Shown in pieces: positions 51,778 through 59,472 of a stretch of 64,000 nucleotides of DNA. Positions within the stretch are counted from its first letter, which is position 1; each line of letters opens with the position of its first letter. Where the stretch lies: positions 496,001 through 560,000 of the forward strand of contig NZ_JAGGJA010000001.1 in NCBI RefSeq assembly GCF_026229185.1, given 5' to 3'. Source of the DNA: Fodinibius salsisoli (lineage in GTDB: Bacteria; Bacteroidota; Rhodothermia; Balneolales; Balneolaceae). Both the position numbers and the translations under genes were made by a program. The notes beneath the pieces are model-generated. The model was not told the origin of the DNA, did not search any database, and was given only the letters and a program-made list of their open reading frames with translations.

Positions 51778-52605
51778 ATGATTGATTATCAACGCGTAGC
51801 CAAAGCTATTACTTACATCAACGAGTACTCCGCCGAGCAGCCAAATCTGGATGATGTTGCAGAGGCCGTGCATCTCAGCCCCTACCACTTCCACCGGATG
51901 TTTAAGGAGTGGGCCGGTGTCACGCCGAAGGAGTTTTTGCAGTTTATCAGTTTGAATCATGCCAAAAAGCTGTTGAATAAGAACCAAACCATCGAAGAAG
52001 CGACCTTTCACACCGGGCTTTCCAGCAGCAGCCGGTTACATGACCTGTTTGTCAACATCGAAGGCATGACCCCCGGAGAATTTAAGAACGAAGGTGAAAA
52101 CCTTAGCATCCGTTACCATTTTACTCAAACCCCTTTTGGAGATATGCTGGCAGCCTCCACGGGCAAAGGTCTCTCTAACCTCATGTTTGTAGCAAATAGG
52201 GATACAGGACTACAAACGCTCCAAAATACCTGGACAAATGCGGACCTTGCCGAGGGTGAAGACATCCACATAAAAAATATAGAAAGAGTTTTTGCCGATG
52301 ACTGGGAGAACCTGGACGAAGTAAAACTACATATCCAGGGCACCGACTTTCAGCTCAAAGTGTGGGAAGCCCTGCTGAAAATCCCGTCCGGTCAACTGGC
52401 AGCCTATTCGGATGTTGCCGAAGCTATTGGTAAGCCCAGGGCTTCAAGGGCCGTGGGTACCGCACTGGCTCGTAATCCTGTAGCTTACCTGATTCCCTGT
52501 CATCGGGTAATCAAGAAGGTGGGCGGCATTGGTGAATATCGCTGGGGCAGTACCCGAAAAACAGCCATTATCGGATGGGAGGCAGCCCAAACATCTGATG
52601 ATTAG
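51778..52605 (+). CDS. AraC-type HTH / methylated-DNA-protein-cysteine methyltransferase fusion
   Basis: 275 aa. Residues 1-105 form an AraC HTH pair (AKAITYINEYSAEQPNLDDV, HLSPYHFHRMFKEWAGVTPK, then ATFHTGLSSSSRLHDLF). Residues 115-270 form the Ogt/AGT domain with FQLKVWEALLKIPSGQLAAY and the active-site motif IPCHRVIKKVGG with C241. This is an Ada-type enzyme lacking the N-terminal zinc domain, which is encoded separately by the overlapping next gene. It transfers O6-alkyl groups from guanine to its own cysteine and can act as a regulator. Confidence 0.95.
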   Translation: MIDYQRVAKAITYINEYSAEQPNLDDVAEAVHLSPYHFHRMFKEWAGVTPKEFLQFISLNHAKKLLNKNQTIEEATFHTGLSSSSRLHDLFVNIEGMTPGEFKNEGENLSIRYHFTQTPFGDMLAASTGKGLSNLMFVANRDTGLQTLQNTWTNADLAEGEDIHIKNIERVFADDWENLDEVKLHIQGTDFQLKVWEALLKIPSGQLAAYSDVAEAIGKPRASRAVGTALARNPVAYLIPCHRVIKKVGGIGEYRWGSTRKTAIIGWEAAQTSDD

Positions 52606-52864
52606 ACAGATTGAGCTAGGCCAAACAGCCGCTATTCAGAAACGAAACATCCGGTCTCTTATCAAAGGTGGAAAAATCACCCTGGCCGGGAACCGCAATC
52701 TTAAAATCTATGGGCGATTGGATTGCAGTTCTGGAAAACGGATGAATCCTGAGAACCGGGTGTTTTTCAAATCCGAAGAGGAGGCTAAAGAGCAAGGCTA
52801 TCGTCCCTGCGGGCACTGCATGCGGGAACAGTATCACGAATGGAAGAAACGTAAGCAGGGTTAG
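52598..52864 (+). CDS. stand-alone Ada metal-binding domain protein
   Basis: 88 aa from the ATG at 52598, overlapping the previous stop by 8 bases; the in-frame extension to 52529 lies inside that gene and is less likely. The core YGRLDCSSGKRMNPENRVFF followed by GYRPCGHCMREQYHEWKK carries the Ada zinc-site pattern (C...C-x-x-C) with conserved phenylalanines. In Ada this domain binds zinc with four cysteines, one of which accepts a methyl group from phosphotriesters. Here three cysteines are visible in the core (DC, CGHC). It is translationally coupled to the fusion protein gene, so the two likely work together. Confidence 0.8.
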   Translation: MIRQIELGQTAAIQKRNIRSLIKGGKITLAGNRNLKIYGRLDCSSGKRMNPENRVFFKSEEEAKEQGYRPCGHCMREQYHEWKKRKQG

Positions 52865-53292
52865 TTACCTAATCTTTTACTGCTTAAACACTATTATCAT
52901 TATGTACTAACGCGTTGAGGGATTAAACCATAGCCTTTTAGGCCAACCACCCCTGCCCCCTCCTTGCATAAGGAGGGGAAAAGTTGTCACCTGGAGTTTC
53001 TCCCCTTAGCAAGGGGAGATCAAAGCCTGTCCCGACCACTGTCGGGGAGGGGTTGTTTGATCATAAAGACCCTATTTCAATCCCTAAACAGGTTATGTAC
53101 TATTAAAAAACTGATTTGATTCAACAAAATAGATCAATCCTCCTACGGAGGGCTACTACGTAGCATTCCACAGGACCTGTCCTCCTTCTCTATACTTTTC
53201 AAAAAACAATATACCTCCCTTATCCGATGACTGACTTTGTCATCGGATGAATAGCACCAGGCTACTAATAATGATGCATTTTCTGCTCTAAC
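52865..53292. other. repeat-rich spacer with hairpins
   Basis: No gene seen. Contains CCCCTCCTTGCATAAGGAGGGG (about 52959-52980), CTCCCCTTAGCAAGGGGAG (about 53002-53020) and CCCGACCACTGTCGGG at about 53031-53048, all intergenic hairpin motifs of the kind also present at 12264 and 18468, and the hairpin at 53222-53248. Confidence 0.55.
53222..53248. repeat. hairpin ATCCGATGAC/GTCATCGGAT
   Basis: Perfect 10-bp arms with a TGACTTT loop. The arms share ATCCGATGA with the ends of the palindrome elements at 17.9, 19.5 and 31.1 kb, so it may be a shortened relative. Confidence 0.7.
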
Positions 53293-53709
53293 TTAGTCCT
53301 CATCCAAAAACTTTGCCTTCAATTCCGGCGTAGGAACCATGCAGCTTTCTCGCTTGCCAAACCACCGGTAGCGGTTCTTGGCAATCCCATCATACATCCA
53401 GTCGCGAATGAAGGCTGGCAGTATAACCAATCCATATAAAAGCGGGTAGCCGCCGGAAAGATGCCGTGCAATGCGAAGTGCCGCTGATGACTTCGTGTAG
53501 TAGCTGTCGCCTTCGATCAGAATAATGCTATCCACCTCTTCGGTATCAACTTTATAGCTGTCGGTAAGTTTTTTGCCAACCTCCGACTGAAGGGCCGCGT
53601 ACCTGAAACGGTCCTTCTTATCGCGCTTGATGATGAAGGTGACCGCACCGTTACAAAGATTGCAGACACCGTCGAACAGGATGATTTTTTGGCCTTGGTC
53701 CAATTCCAT
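53293..53709 (-). CDS. DCC1-like thiol-disulfide oxidoreductase family protein
   Basis: 138 aa. The N-terminus IILFDGVCNLCNGAVTFIIK holds the D-G-x-C-x-x-C motif that names the DCC family, followed by RFRYAALQSEVGKKL, LIEGDSYYTKSSAALRIARHL and the membrane-near segment YPLLYGLVILPAFIRDWMYD. Family members are predicted thiol oxidoreductases with a thioredoxin-like fold; substrate unknown. The ATG starts MELDQGQK. Single gene. Confidence 0.93.
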   Translation of the reverse strand: MELDQGQKIILFDGVCNLCNGAVTFIIKRDKKDRFRYAALQSEVGKKLTDSYKVDTEEVDSIILIEGDSYYTKSSAALRIARHLSGGYPLLYGLVILPAFIRDWMYDGIAKNRYRWFGKRESCMVPTPELKAKFLDED

Positions 53710-53848
53710 AGCTCCAAAGGTACATAATTATCAAATGGGAATACTAATACCCACTCAATAAGTATTCCGCAAGAATCGGGTGTTAGAATTTGCCCAAAGC
53801 AGCGAGATTACGAGCTCTACGAAATGCTGAATTTAAGAAATAAACAAA

Positions 53849-54604
53849 ATGGAAACACAAGGTAAAGCAGTACTCATTACCGGTGGAACAAGCGGCATAG
53901 GATTAGCTACTGCCCGGTTATATATCGAGAAAGGAGCGAAAGTTATCATCACGGGACGATACCGGGAAACGATTGATGAAACGGTGGAACAATTGGGACC
54001 CGGGGCTCACGGGCTGGTTTCGGATGCGGGCAAAATGGGCGATATTCGCAACCTGAAACAACAGGTTAAGGAGATTACTCCTCATGTCGATGTTCTTTTT
54101 GCGAACGCCGGCTATGGACAATTTGCACCTGTTGAAGCCGTCACCGAAGAGCATGTTAATGAACTTTTTGATGTGCTTGTTAAAGGAACCTTCTTTACCG
54201 TGCAACAGATTTTACCCATCATGAAGGAGGGAAGCTCCATTATCCTCAATACCTCGGTGGTTACCGAGTCCGGATTACCCAACATGGCCATTTACTCGGC
54301 AGCTAAATCAGCCGTTCAATCGTTTATTAAAACCATGGCCGCCGAATGCACCGCCCGTAATATCAGGGTCAATGGCGTTAGTCCGGGGTATATTGAAACC
54401 AATATTTGGGATAAAACAGGTCTTTCGCCTGAACAAATTGACGAGGCGATAGAAACGACCATCCCGACGATTCCCTTCAAGCGTTTTGGTGACCCTGAGG
54501 AGGTTGCCGAAGCCGTTTATTTCCTGTCTTCTGAGGCGGCTTCCTACATCCACGGGACAGAAATTATGGTAGATGGAGGTTTTTCAAATATTGTTGCGGG
54601 CTAA
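53849..54604 (+). CDS. SDR family NAD(P)-dependent oxidoreductase
   Basis: 251 aa. Classical SDR: cofactor loop LITGGTSGIGLATARL, ANAGYG motif (VDVLFANAGYGQFAPVE), catalytic serine in ILNTSVVTESGL and the Y-x-x-x-K pair in MAIYSAAKSAVQSF, then RVNGVSPGYIETNIW. Complete at 251 aa, ending EIMVDGGFSNIVAG. It reduces or oxidises a carbonyl/alcohol with NAD(P)H; substrate unknown. Its stop codon lies inside the first attC-like site (54598-54719), so it directly abuts the cassette array on the opposite strand. Confidence 0.95.
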   Translation: METQGKAVLITGGTSGIGLATARLYIEKGAKVIITGRYRETIDETVEQLGPGAHGLVSDAGKMGDIRNLKQQVKEITPHVDVLFANAGYGQFAPVEAVTEEHVNELFDVLVKGTFFTVQQILPIMKEGSSIILNTSVVTESGLPNMAIYSAAKSAVQSFIKTMAAECTARNIRVNGVSPGYIETNIWDKTGLSPEQIDEAIETTIPTIPFKRFGDPEEVAEAVYFLSSEAASYIHGTEIMVDGGFSNIVAG

Positions 54605-54719
54605 CGACATTGCGGACTACTTCGCCGAAGTAGCACGGCCTACGCAGCCAAGTTGCTTCGGCGTAGTGGGCCTTTAGCGCAGGAGGGAGGCCTGTCCGCG
54701 TTAATGCGCTGGTTAGAGC
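54598..54719 (-). other. attC-like recombination site (a)
   Basis: Minus strand: begins GCTCTAACCAGCGCATTAAC and ends TCCGCAATGTCGTTAGCCC. Outer boxes CTAAC/GTTAG, inner arms GCGGAC/GTCCGC, and a central CTAC-rich palindrome, 122 bases in all, within the length range of integron attC sites. Its R'' (GCTCTAAC) is the exact complement of GTTAGAGC at the start of the toxin-antitoxin cassette (55397-55404), as expected for a cassette's own attC. Confidence 0.6.
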
Positions 54720-54724
54720 AACCT

Positions 54725-55027
54725 TTATTCAGGCTTAATCTCAGATTCGTCTTCATCTTGCCTGGCGTGACGAATAGTTAAAATATGAATGTGATCCTTA
54801 TTGATTTCATAGATGATCAAATAATTAGACTGAACCACAAGCTGTCGTACCATTTCATCATTTAGGGCTGGAACCATCTGGCCAGAGCGAGGATGCTTTT
54901 TCAAATGCTGGACACGCTTTTCAAACTCTTCAACCAGCGCCAATGCAGCATCTACATTATCTTTCGAAATGTAGTCGACAATTTCATCAATTTTTCGTTG
55001 AGAAGTAGGAGACCAGACGATTCGCAT
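54725..55027 (-). CDS. RelE/ParE family toxin
   Basis: 100 aa. RelE/ParE pattern: MRIVWSPTSQRKIDEIVDYI, a helix VDAALALVEEFEKRVQHLKK, the conserved HPRSGQMVPALNDEMVRQLV and YLIIYEINKDHIHILTIRHA, a typical late R-H-x-R segment. Members either cut ribosome-bound mRNA (RelE) or poison gyrase (ParE); by eye it is closer to ParE. The gene starts the base after the antitoxin stop (55028), so it is translated with its antitoxin. It ends 6 bases from attC-like site (a), consistent with a gene cassette. Confidence 0.93.
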   Translation of the reverse strand: MRIVWSPTSQRKIDEIVDYISKDNVDAALALVEEFEKRVQHLKKHPRSGQMVPALNDEMVRQLVVQSNYLIIYEINKDHIHILTIRHARQDEDESEIKPE

Positions 55028-55312
55028 TTATACATTCCCCAATCGTTCTTTTAATGAATTCATCACTTCTTCATGCTCGGTACCTTTGCCATCTTCAATT
55101 TCTTGACGTGCCTGGTTGATTTCCTGAAGCAATTCGATAGTATTGATCATTTGCTCATAATCACCCACATCAAGCAATACGGCCGAGCTTTTCCCATGCT
55201 GAGTAATCACAAGGGGACGGTGTTCCGTTTTAATTTTTTCAATCATTGAGGCCGCATTGGCCCGAAATTCGGACAACGGCTGAATATCTTTATCAAGTTG
55301 GACACGTTTCAT
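55028..55312 (-). CDS. Phd/YefM family antitoxin
   Basis: 94 aa. Phd/YefM N-terminal DNA-binding part: RVQLDKDIQPLSEFRANAAS, MIEKIKTEHRPLVITQHGKS and AVLLDVGDYEQMINTIELLQ. The C-terminal acidic tail (QARQEIEDGKGTEHEEVMNS) neutralises the toxin. It is the first gene of the pair and probably represses the operon together with the toxin. Toxin-antitoxin modules are the most frequent stabilising genes in integron cassette arrays, which fits the flanking attC-like sites. Confidence 0.93.
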   Translation of the reverse strand: MKRVQLDKDIQPLSEFRANAASMIEKIKTEHRPLVITQHGKSSAVLLDVGDYEQMINTIELLQEINQARQEIEDGKGTEHEEVMNSLKERLGNV

Positions 55313-55396
55313 AAGGCTATAAATTGTGTTAATAAGTGACTTTTAAATAGTACAAATAAAAGTACAAACTAACAACGAGCGAAATGCGAAAAGGTG

Positions 55397-55753
55397 GCTC
55401 TAACGACATTGCGGACTACTACGCTGAAGTAGCACGGCTACGTAGGCTGTATATAAGCTGCACGCGAATGAATGTTGATTTGTTAAATAATGAACGATGA
55501 GTTAAAAAGCCAAAAGTAGACATTGGCCTGCTCACCGAAGCTTTGTTTTTAAAGCGTAGGAGAGCGAGGTGCGTCCCCTTAATGTTATTTAGGTTTTGGT
55601 AATACCATCGGCGGGAGGGCTGATTCAAGCGTTAGGCTCGGAGCCTGATGCGCGGGCTAGCCTGTCTCCCGCCGTGCTGGTATTGTTAAATATGAAAGAC
55701 GTTGTCGGGCATCTCAAGTCGGTAGGGTAGTCTAATAAATGCGCGGGTTAGGT
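55397..55753 (-). other. attC-like region (b), probably two nested sites
   Basis: The ends on the minus strand are GTTTACCTAACCCGCGCATT (R'' side) and GCAATGTCGTTAGAGCC (R' side). Inside lies GAGCCTAACGCTTGAATCAG with arms GGCGGGAG/CTCCCGCC (about 55605-55675), and CCTAAATAACATTAAGGGGA, which matches the start of site (c). At 357 bases it is too long for one attC; I read it as a degenerate double site. R'' (ACCTAAC) is the exact complement of the cassette start GTTAGGT at 56594-56600. Confidence 0.55.
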
Positions 55754-55758
55754 AAACT

Positions 55759-56571
55759 TTAACCTAAAAGGCCAAAATTAAGATCGACTATCAATTTTGA
55801 TAGTTCAATATTTTCTTTTTCAGCAAATTCAAGTAAAGTAATGGGAATGCCCCAACCGTTTATTTTAAGAATTTCTACCTCAGGCTTATCATCAATATTT
55901 GTGTAAGGCATTGATGTTAAATCATACCGATTTAATATTCTAATATGCTTTAGCAACTCCTCAGAACTTGTTTTTGTGACCTCCTCCAATTCTTCTGGAT
56001 TTACGACATAATCAAAAAAATCTTCTTCATATCTTTCAATCATAATAGTGTAAACTCTTCTAGAATTCTCAGGTACATCACTCAAAACTTCGAAGAAATC
56101 TCGAATATCTCTTTCGGTGACTTCTAACTGCTCTTCTTTTAAATTCCAATTTAAACTATCACTGATTGTTGATAGGTCACTAGGAGGTTTCTTATCAATT
56201 TTTTTGGTTTTGTCTGTTATACTATCGAAGATCTTATCTTCAACATTGGTGTACCTTTCTTCATGTGTAGCTTTGATTTTTTTAAGTCTTTCTACGGGAT
56301 ATTCTTTAACATCATTAGTTACCTGATGGTGTGTATAACACATTAACATCAAGTTATCGAAATGTCGTCGATCTTCATTTGATTGATCAGGGTTAAATCT
56401 TTCTCCACCTGGTAAGGCAGCTTCAATATGACAGAGTTGACCAATGAAAACACCATTGTCGTCCATCATTACTTCTTTACAATCTGGATGAGCGCACTGA
56501 TTACCAGACTTAAGAAAAAGTTCTCGTAAAGTGTCTTTTTTAGGTTCTAGCCTTTTGGGTTTTTCAGCCAT
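55759..56571 (-). CDS. HNH endonuclease-like protein
   Basis: 270 aa. The N-terminal HNH part reads SGNQCAHPDCKEVMMDDNG, then FIGQLCHIEAALPGG, a NPDQSNEDRRHFDNLMLMCY segment and THHQVTND: a C-x4-C...C-H...C-x-x-H-H arrangement typical of zinc-bound HNH nucleases with a GERFNP insert. Residues 110-270 are helical and unrecognised. Such HNH proteins occur in defence and restriction contexts. It is AT-rich, and ends 6 bases before the attC-like region (b), so it is a cassette gene. The target is unknown. Confidence 0.85.
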   Translation of the reverse strand: MAEKPKRLEPKKDTLRELFLKSGNQCAHPDCKEVMMDDNGVFIGQLCHIEAALPGGERFNPDQSNEDRRHFDNLMLMCYTHHQVTNDVKEYPVERLKKIKATHEERYTNVEDKIFDSITDKTKKIDKKPPSDLSTISDSLNWNLKEEQLEVTERDIRDFFEVLSDVPENSRRVYTIMIERYEEDFFDYVVNPEELEEVTKTSSEELLKHIRILNRYDLTSMPYTNIDDKPEVEILKINGWGIPITLLEFAEKENIELSKLIVDLNFGLLG

Positions 56572-56593
56572 ATTGAATGGTTGATTTTAGTTT

Positions 56594-56723
56594 ACCTAAC
56601 GACCTTGCGCATAAGGGGCGTGCAAAACGCCGCTGAATTTGTTTTAAAATGTACTACGGAACTGACAAAATAGAAACCGGCAGCCAACGGCGAGGCACGT
56701 CCCACTTAATGCGCGGGTTAGCA
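56594..56723 (-). other. attC-like recombination site (c)
   Basis: The clearest of the sites. Minus strand: R'' side GCTAACCCGCGCATTAAGTG, R' side TTATGCGCAAGGTCGTTAGG with GTTAGGT fitting GTTRRRY. The arms GTGGGACGTGC and GCACGCCCC are complementary, and a second inner pair (GGCGTTTTGC-type) lies between. 130 bases. Its R'' complements the 5' end of the 56.7-57.6 kb cassette: GTTAGCAAGC at site (d) against GCTTGCTAAC here, a 10-base match. Confidence 0.7.
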
Positions 56724-56729
56724 AGCTGA

Positions 56730-56951
56730 TTATTTTTTTGAAAGTTCAATTTTAGATATTTGCTCTAAAGAAATGTCATCCCTTTTTAATAACAAAAATT
56801 CTGAATTTAAAACAGTTTGGTTATTAATTTTCTGTCCATTTTTTAGAGTTACATCAACAATTTGATAACCCATACCTGTTTCTGGTAATTTAGATAAATA
56901 TTCAATCTGCTCCTTATCTAACTTGATTTTATTAGGCTTATCATTGGCCAT
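56730..56951 (-). CDS. hypothetical cassette protein, 73 aa
   Basis: Start taken as the ATG at 56951 (MANDKPNKIKLDKEQ); a TTG 15 codons upstream would overlap the preceding gene further. The product contains LSKLPETGMGYQIVDVTLKN and NNQTVLNSEFLLL. The product of 57423-57632 shares PETG-GYQI-D and the V-x-N-x-x-L spacing, so the two are related. Strand-rich, unknown fold. It overlaps the end of the 57345 gene by 11 bases and ends 6 bases before attC-like site (c). AT-rich. Confidence 0.7.
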   Translation of the reverse strand: MANDKPNKIKLDKEQIEYLSKLPETGMGYQIVDVTLKNGQKINNQTVLNSEFLLLKRDDISLEQISKIELSKK

Positions 56952-57345
56952 AGGGTTTTTGGTTGTAATATGTGTTTTTGCTAGTTCCTTTTTCAAAATA
57001 TGCTTCTATTCCACCTCCAGCGTGACCGAAAGCTGGTTGTACGATACCTCTTTGTAGTTCATCTTTCCTTTCAGGTTGAATATAAAATGCCCATTCAATG
57101 TCTTCATCATTTGGAAGGGCATATCTATCAATTGGGTCATCATCATAAGTTAAACAGGTTAGATAATCGTTATGAGTAGTTGTGTATGAACCCGGTAAAA
57201 GCTTTTTATTTTTTTCGTCAATTCTTCTATCATTTTCATAAGCCGAGATTCGAACAAATATTTCTTTACCATCGGCATTTTCCTTAGGATTATCAGTCGC
57301 TCCATTACCTCCTTTATGCCTGCCTTTGTCATCCTTTTCTTCCAT
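56941..57345 (-). CDS. hypothetical cassette protein, 134 aa
   Basis: The N-terminal 30 residues are polar and low in complexity (KDDKGRHKGGNGATDNPKEN). The body has EIFVRISAYENDRRIDEKNK, YLTCLTYDDDPIDRYALPND and EDIEWAFYIQPERKDELQRG, and ends PAFGHAGGGIEAYFEKGTS. The G-H-x-G-G-G-I-E-x-Y-F-x-x-G-T-S ending looks like a conserved family tail I cannot name; it could be the C-terminal domain of a secreted or toxin-like protein. First of the pair with the 73-aa gene in one cassette. Confidence 0.65.
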   Translation of the reverse strand: MEEKDDKGRHKGGNGATDNPKENADGKEIFVRISAYENDRRIDEKNKKLLPGSYTTTHNDYLTCLTYDDDPIDRYALPNDEDIEWAFYIQPERKDELQRGIVQPAFGHAGGGIEAYFEKGTSKNTYYNQKPYGQ

Positions 57346-57422
57346 TATAACGCGTCGTGAAATACCGAGCTCAGATATGTTAACTACAGAAGCGGTTTCA
57401 AATGAAATATAAGAAGCCTTAT

Positions 57423-57632
57423 TTAATGTTTTTTATATCCCTCTTCAATTATTTTCTTTCTTCTTTGAAAAAAACTTTCGTCAAAACTTACGGCTAATAA
57501 TGTATTATAGACTAGGAACCTTTCTTTTCTTTTTCCCTCTTCGATTACTGCATCAATGATTTGATAACCAATTCCAGTTTCAGGCATCTTTAGAAGATTA
57601 TAACTTGATGAAAAATGTAGTCGATTGATCAT
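57423..57632 (-). CDS. hypothetical cassette protein, 69 aa, paralogue of the 73-aa protein
   Basis: MINRLHFSSSYNLLKMPETG is followed by IGYQIIDAVIEEGKRKERFL and VYNTLLAVSFDESFFQRRKK. It aligns with the 56730-56951 product at L-x-x-x-PETG-x-GYQI-x-D and at V-x-N-x-x-L. Basic C-terminus. Same strand, upstream of the 134-aa gene by 77 bases, all three between attC-like sites (d) and (c). Function unknown. Confidence 0.6.
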   Translation of the reverse strand: MINRLHFSSSYNLLKMPETGIGYQIIDAVIEEGKRKERFLVYNTLLAVSFDESFFQRRKKIIEEGYKKH

Positions 57633-58245
57633 AATGATTTATTGGATAATTAGTATTTGCAAGCTTGCTAACCTATACTTATGTCAAACAGCCAACGACA
57701 TAATGATATTATCGTGCAAGGCCATAGTTTGCTCAAAATCCCGCTGAAACACAAAAAACGCATTACTTTGGGATATTATCATGCCTCGCGCCCCTCTTTT
57801 TATGACATAACAGGTTGACATAATATTCTTTTATGGGGACCCTCCAGGCTTGTCAGCCAACCGCCTGTTATGGAATTCCGTTGAAAGGTAATAGGTGATC
57901 GTCGCCTCCAGGAGACCACCACTGCTTGCATGGTTGGTGGAAATAAAAGAACTTGGCAATACCGGTTAATGACAAGTTCAGCTATGCTCTTACGAATACT
58001 TTTATTCGCTTTTGTGACTGCTTTATGCCAAGCAGCAGAGACTCCCAAATAAAGAAATCCATCTAACCTTAGAAGACTGTATAGTTGTAGCACAGAGAAC
58101 CTCAGAGAAGGCACAGAGGTACGCAAAGTTCCATTTATTCTTCCTGGCCCTCCGTGTTTGCTCGGTGTAGCTCTGTGATATAACCAACTTGATGCTGACA
58201 CCATTGACAGGACAATAAATAAATTAGCTTTATAGAAACAGCTTA
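57633..58245. other. spacer with attC-like site (d) and repeat sequence
   Basis: 57664-57835 carries site (d): CTAACC-TATACTTATGTCA mirrored by TGACATAACAGGTTGAC, with an inner TTATGTC/GACATAA pair and two GATATTATC direct repeats (GATATTATCGTGC and GATATTATCATGC). From about 58090 to 58180 the sequence alternates CACAGAG-type and CTCTGTG-type words, an intergenic repeat. A minus frame at 57800-58264 is open but reads as a shadow. Confidence 0.5.
57664..57835 (-). other. attC-like site (d), weak
   Basis: Minus-strand R' side ACATAAGTATAGGTTAGC; R'' side GTCAACCTGTTATGTCATAA. The outer boxes are GGTTAG and CAACC, with TTATGTCA/TGACATAA arms. Less canonical than (c). It marks the 5' end of the 56.7-57.6 kb cassette. 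Confidence 0.4.
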
Positions 58246-59136
58246 TCAACTTAACGTTCGCCACAGATAGATGTTCAAGTACGATTCCCAGCCGGCAAAG
58301 GGTTCAAAAAAGGAATCAATTTCTTCTTTCGTCGGTTTTCGGTCCAACTCCAGTAAGGTAGAAACCGCACTCTGCAGGCCCGTATCGCCATAAGTAATGC
58401 AATCGGATTGCTGCAACGATTTCATCAGTACGTAGTTGGCGGTCCACGGACCCACACCCCTGATTTTCGTCAGCCGCTTGAGTCTCTGATCACTGCCTGC
58501 AAGCGCCTCTATATCGTGCTTCGACAGCTTGTCCCCAGCAAACTGCCGGGCAATGCCGATGATATACTCGGCTTTTCGACGGGAGAACTGCTTCTCCCGG
58601 AGCTCATCTACTGTTAATGTCGCTAAAACCTCCGGATCCGGAAAAAAGAAGTGTTGCTCCGATTTATAAGTGGTGGAAGTCCCGTACGTCTCCACCAGTC
58701 GCCGTTTCAACCGGTAAGCAAAGGTCAAATTAATCTGTTGGCCGATGACACACCAACAGAGAGCTTCAAACAGATCGGGGATCCCCATGAGCCGAAGGCC
58801 ATGATACTTGCTGCTCATCTTCGAAAGCTGCTGATGTTGGTTCAGCAAACGGTAGAACGGCTGTAGATCTCTCTCCAGATCGAACCAGTGGGTTATATAT
58901 TGTTTTATCGTTGCCGGAGATAATGTTCCCGTGAGCAGCCTGGCTTTTAAAGCATCTGCTGTTTCTGAAATTTCGATCAGCCCTTTTTCTCCATTGATGC
59001 GCAGAGGTTTTAACACCTGTTGCCCGGCAAGAGTATAGAGACAGTCATCATAACCCCGATCCAGGAAGTGCAGACATTCGGAAAACGAAAAAATGTTGGG
59101 CTTGGGAAGTAAAATATGCTTGCTCGTTGAATTCAT
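58246..59136 (-). CDS. DNA-3-methyladenine glycosylase II (AlkA-like)
   Basis: 296 aa from the ATG at 59136; a longer frame exists to 59178. The N-terminal domain (1-100) is the AlkA beta part (FSFSECLHFLDRGYDDCLYT). The helical part contains LFEALCWCVIGQQINLTFAY, the HhH motif LTKIRGVGPWTANYVLMKSL with the flipped-base tryptophan, and the catalytic aspartate in ITYGDTGLQSAVST. It excises 3-methyladenine and other alkylated bases to start base-excision repair. It fits the alkylation-repair genes at 49-53 kb. Divergent from the SDR gene at 59473. Confidence 0.93.
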   Translation of the reverse strand: MNSTSKHILLPKPNIFSFSECLHFLDRGYDDCLYTLAGQQVLKPLRINGEKGLIEISETADALKARLLTGTLSPATIKQYITHWFDLERDLQPFYRLLNQHQQLSKMSSKYHGLRLMGIPDLFEALCWCVIGQQINLTFAYRLKRRLVETYGTSTTYKSEQHFFFPDPEVLATLTVDELREKQFSRRKAEYIIGIARQFAGDKLSKHDIEALAGSDQRLKRLTKIRGVGPWTANYVLMKSLQQSDCITYGDTGLQSAVSTLLELDRKPTKEEIDSFFEPFAGWESYLNIYLWRTLS

Positions 59137-59472
59137 AGCTCTAATGATAACAGAAATAGCAAATAAATGGACACCCAAATCTTGCTATATTGCTTTAACT
59201 TGAGGAAAACCAGGACCGCAAACAATGGCATCGATTTGTCCCTCCTTGAGGAGGTCGCCGACGCTTCAAAGCTTTAGCGACGTAGCGGTGGCCAAATTTC
59301 TGTGAATAAACAGAATTTAGGCGGGAGGTGTTTTACCGGTTCCAATGCTTTGAACACCCCTCCCGCCTGAAGGCGTATCCCCTCAAGGGGAGATTTATCG
59401 TCTTCATATCAAACGTTTGTAAGCTTACTTCAGTTATAGAACCCAATAACTTCAAGGAAACAGTTATCATTC

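Noticed and set aside
57800-58264. Minus-strand frame of 154 codons
   Set aside because: It runs through the attC-like site and the CACAGAG/CTCTGTG repeat, overlaps the AlkA gene end, and its translation has no domain; taken as a chance frame.
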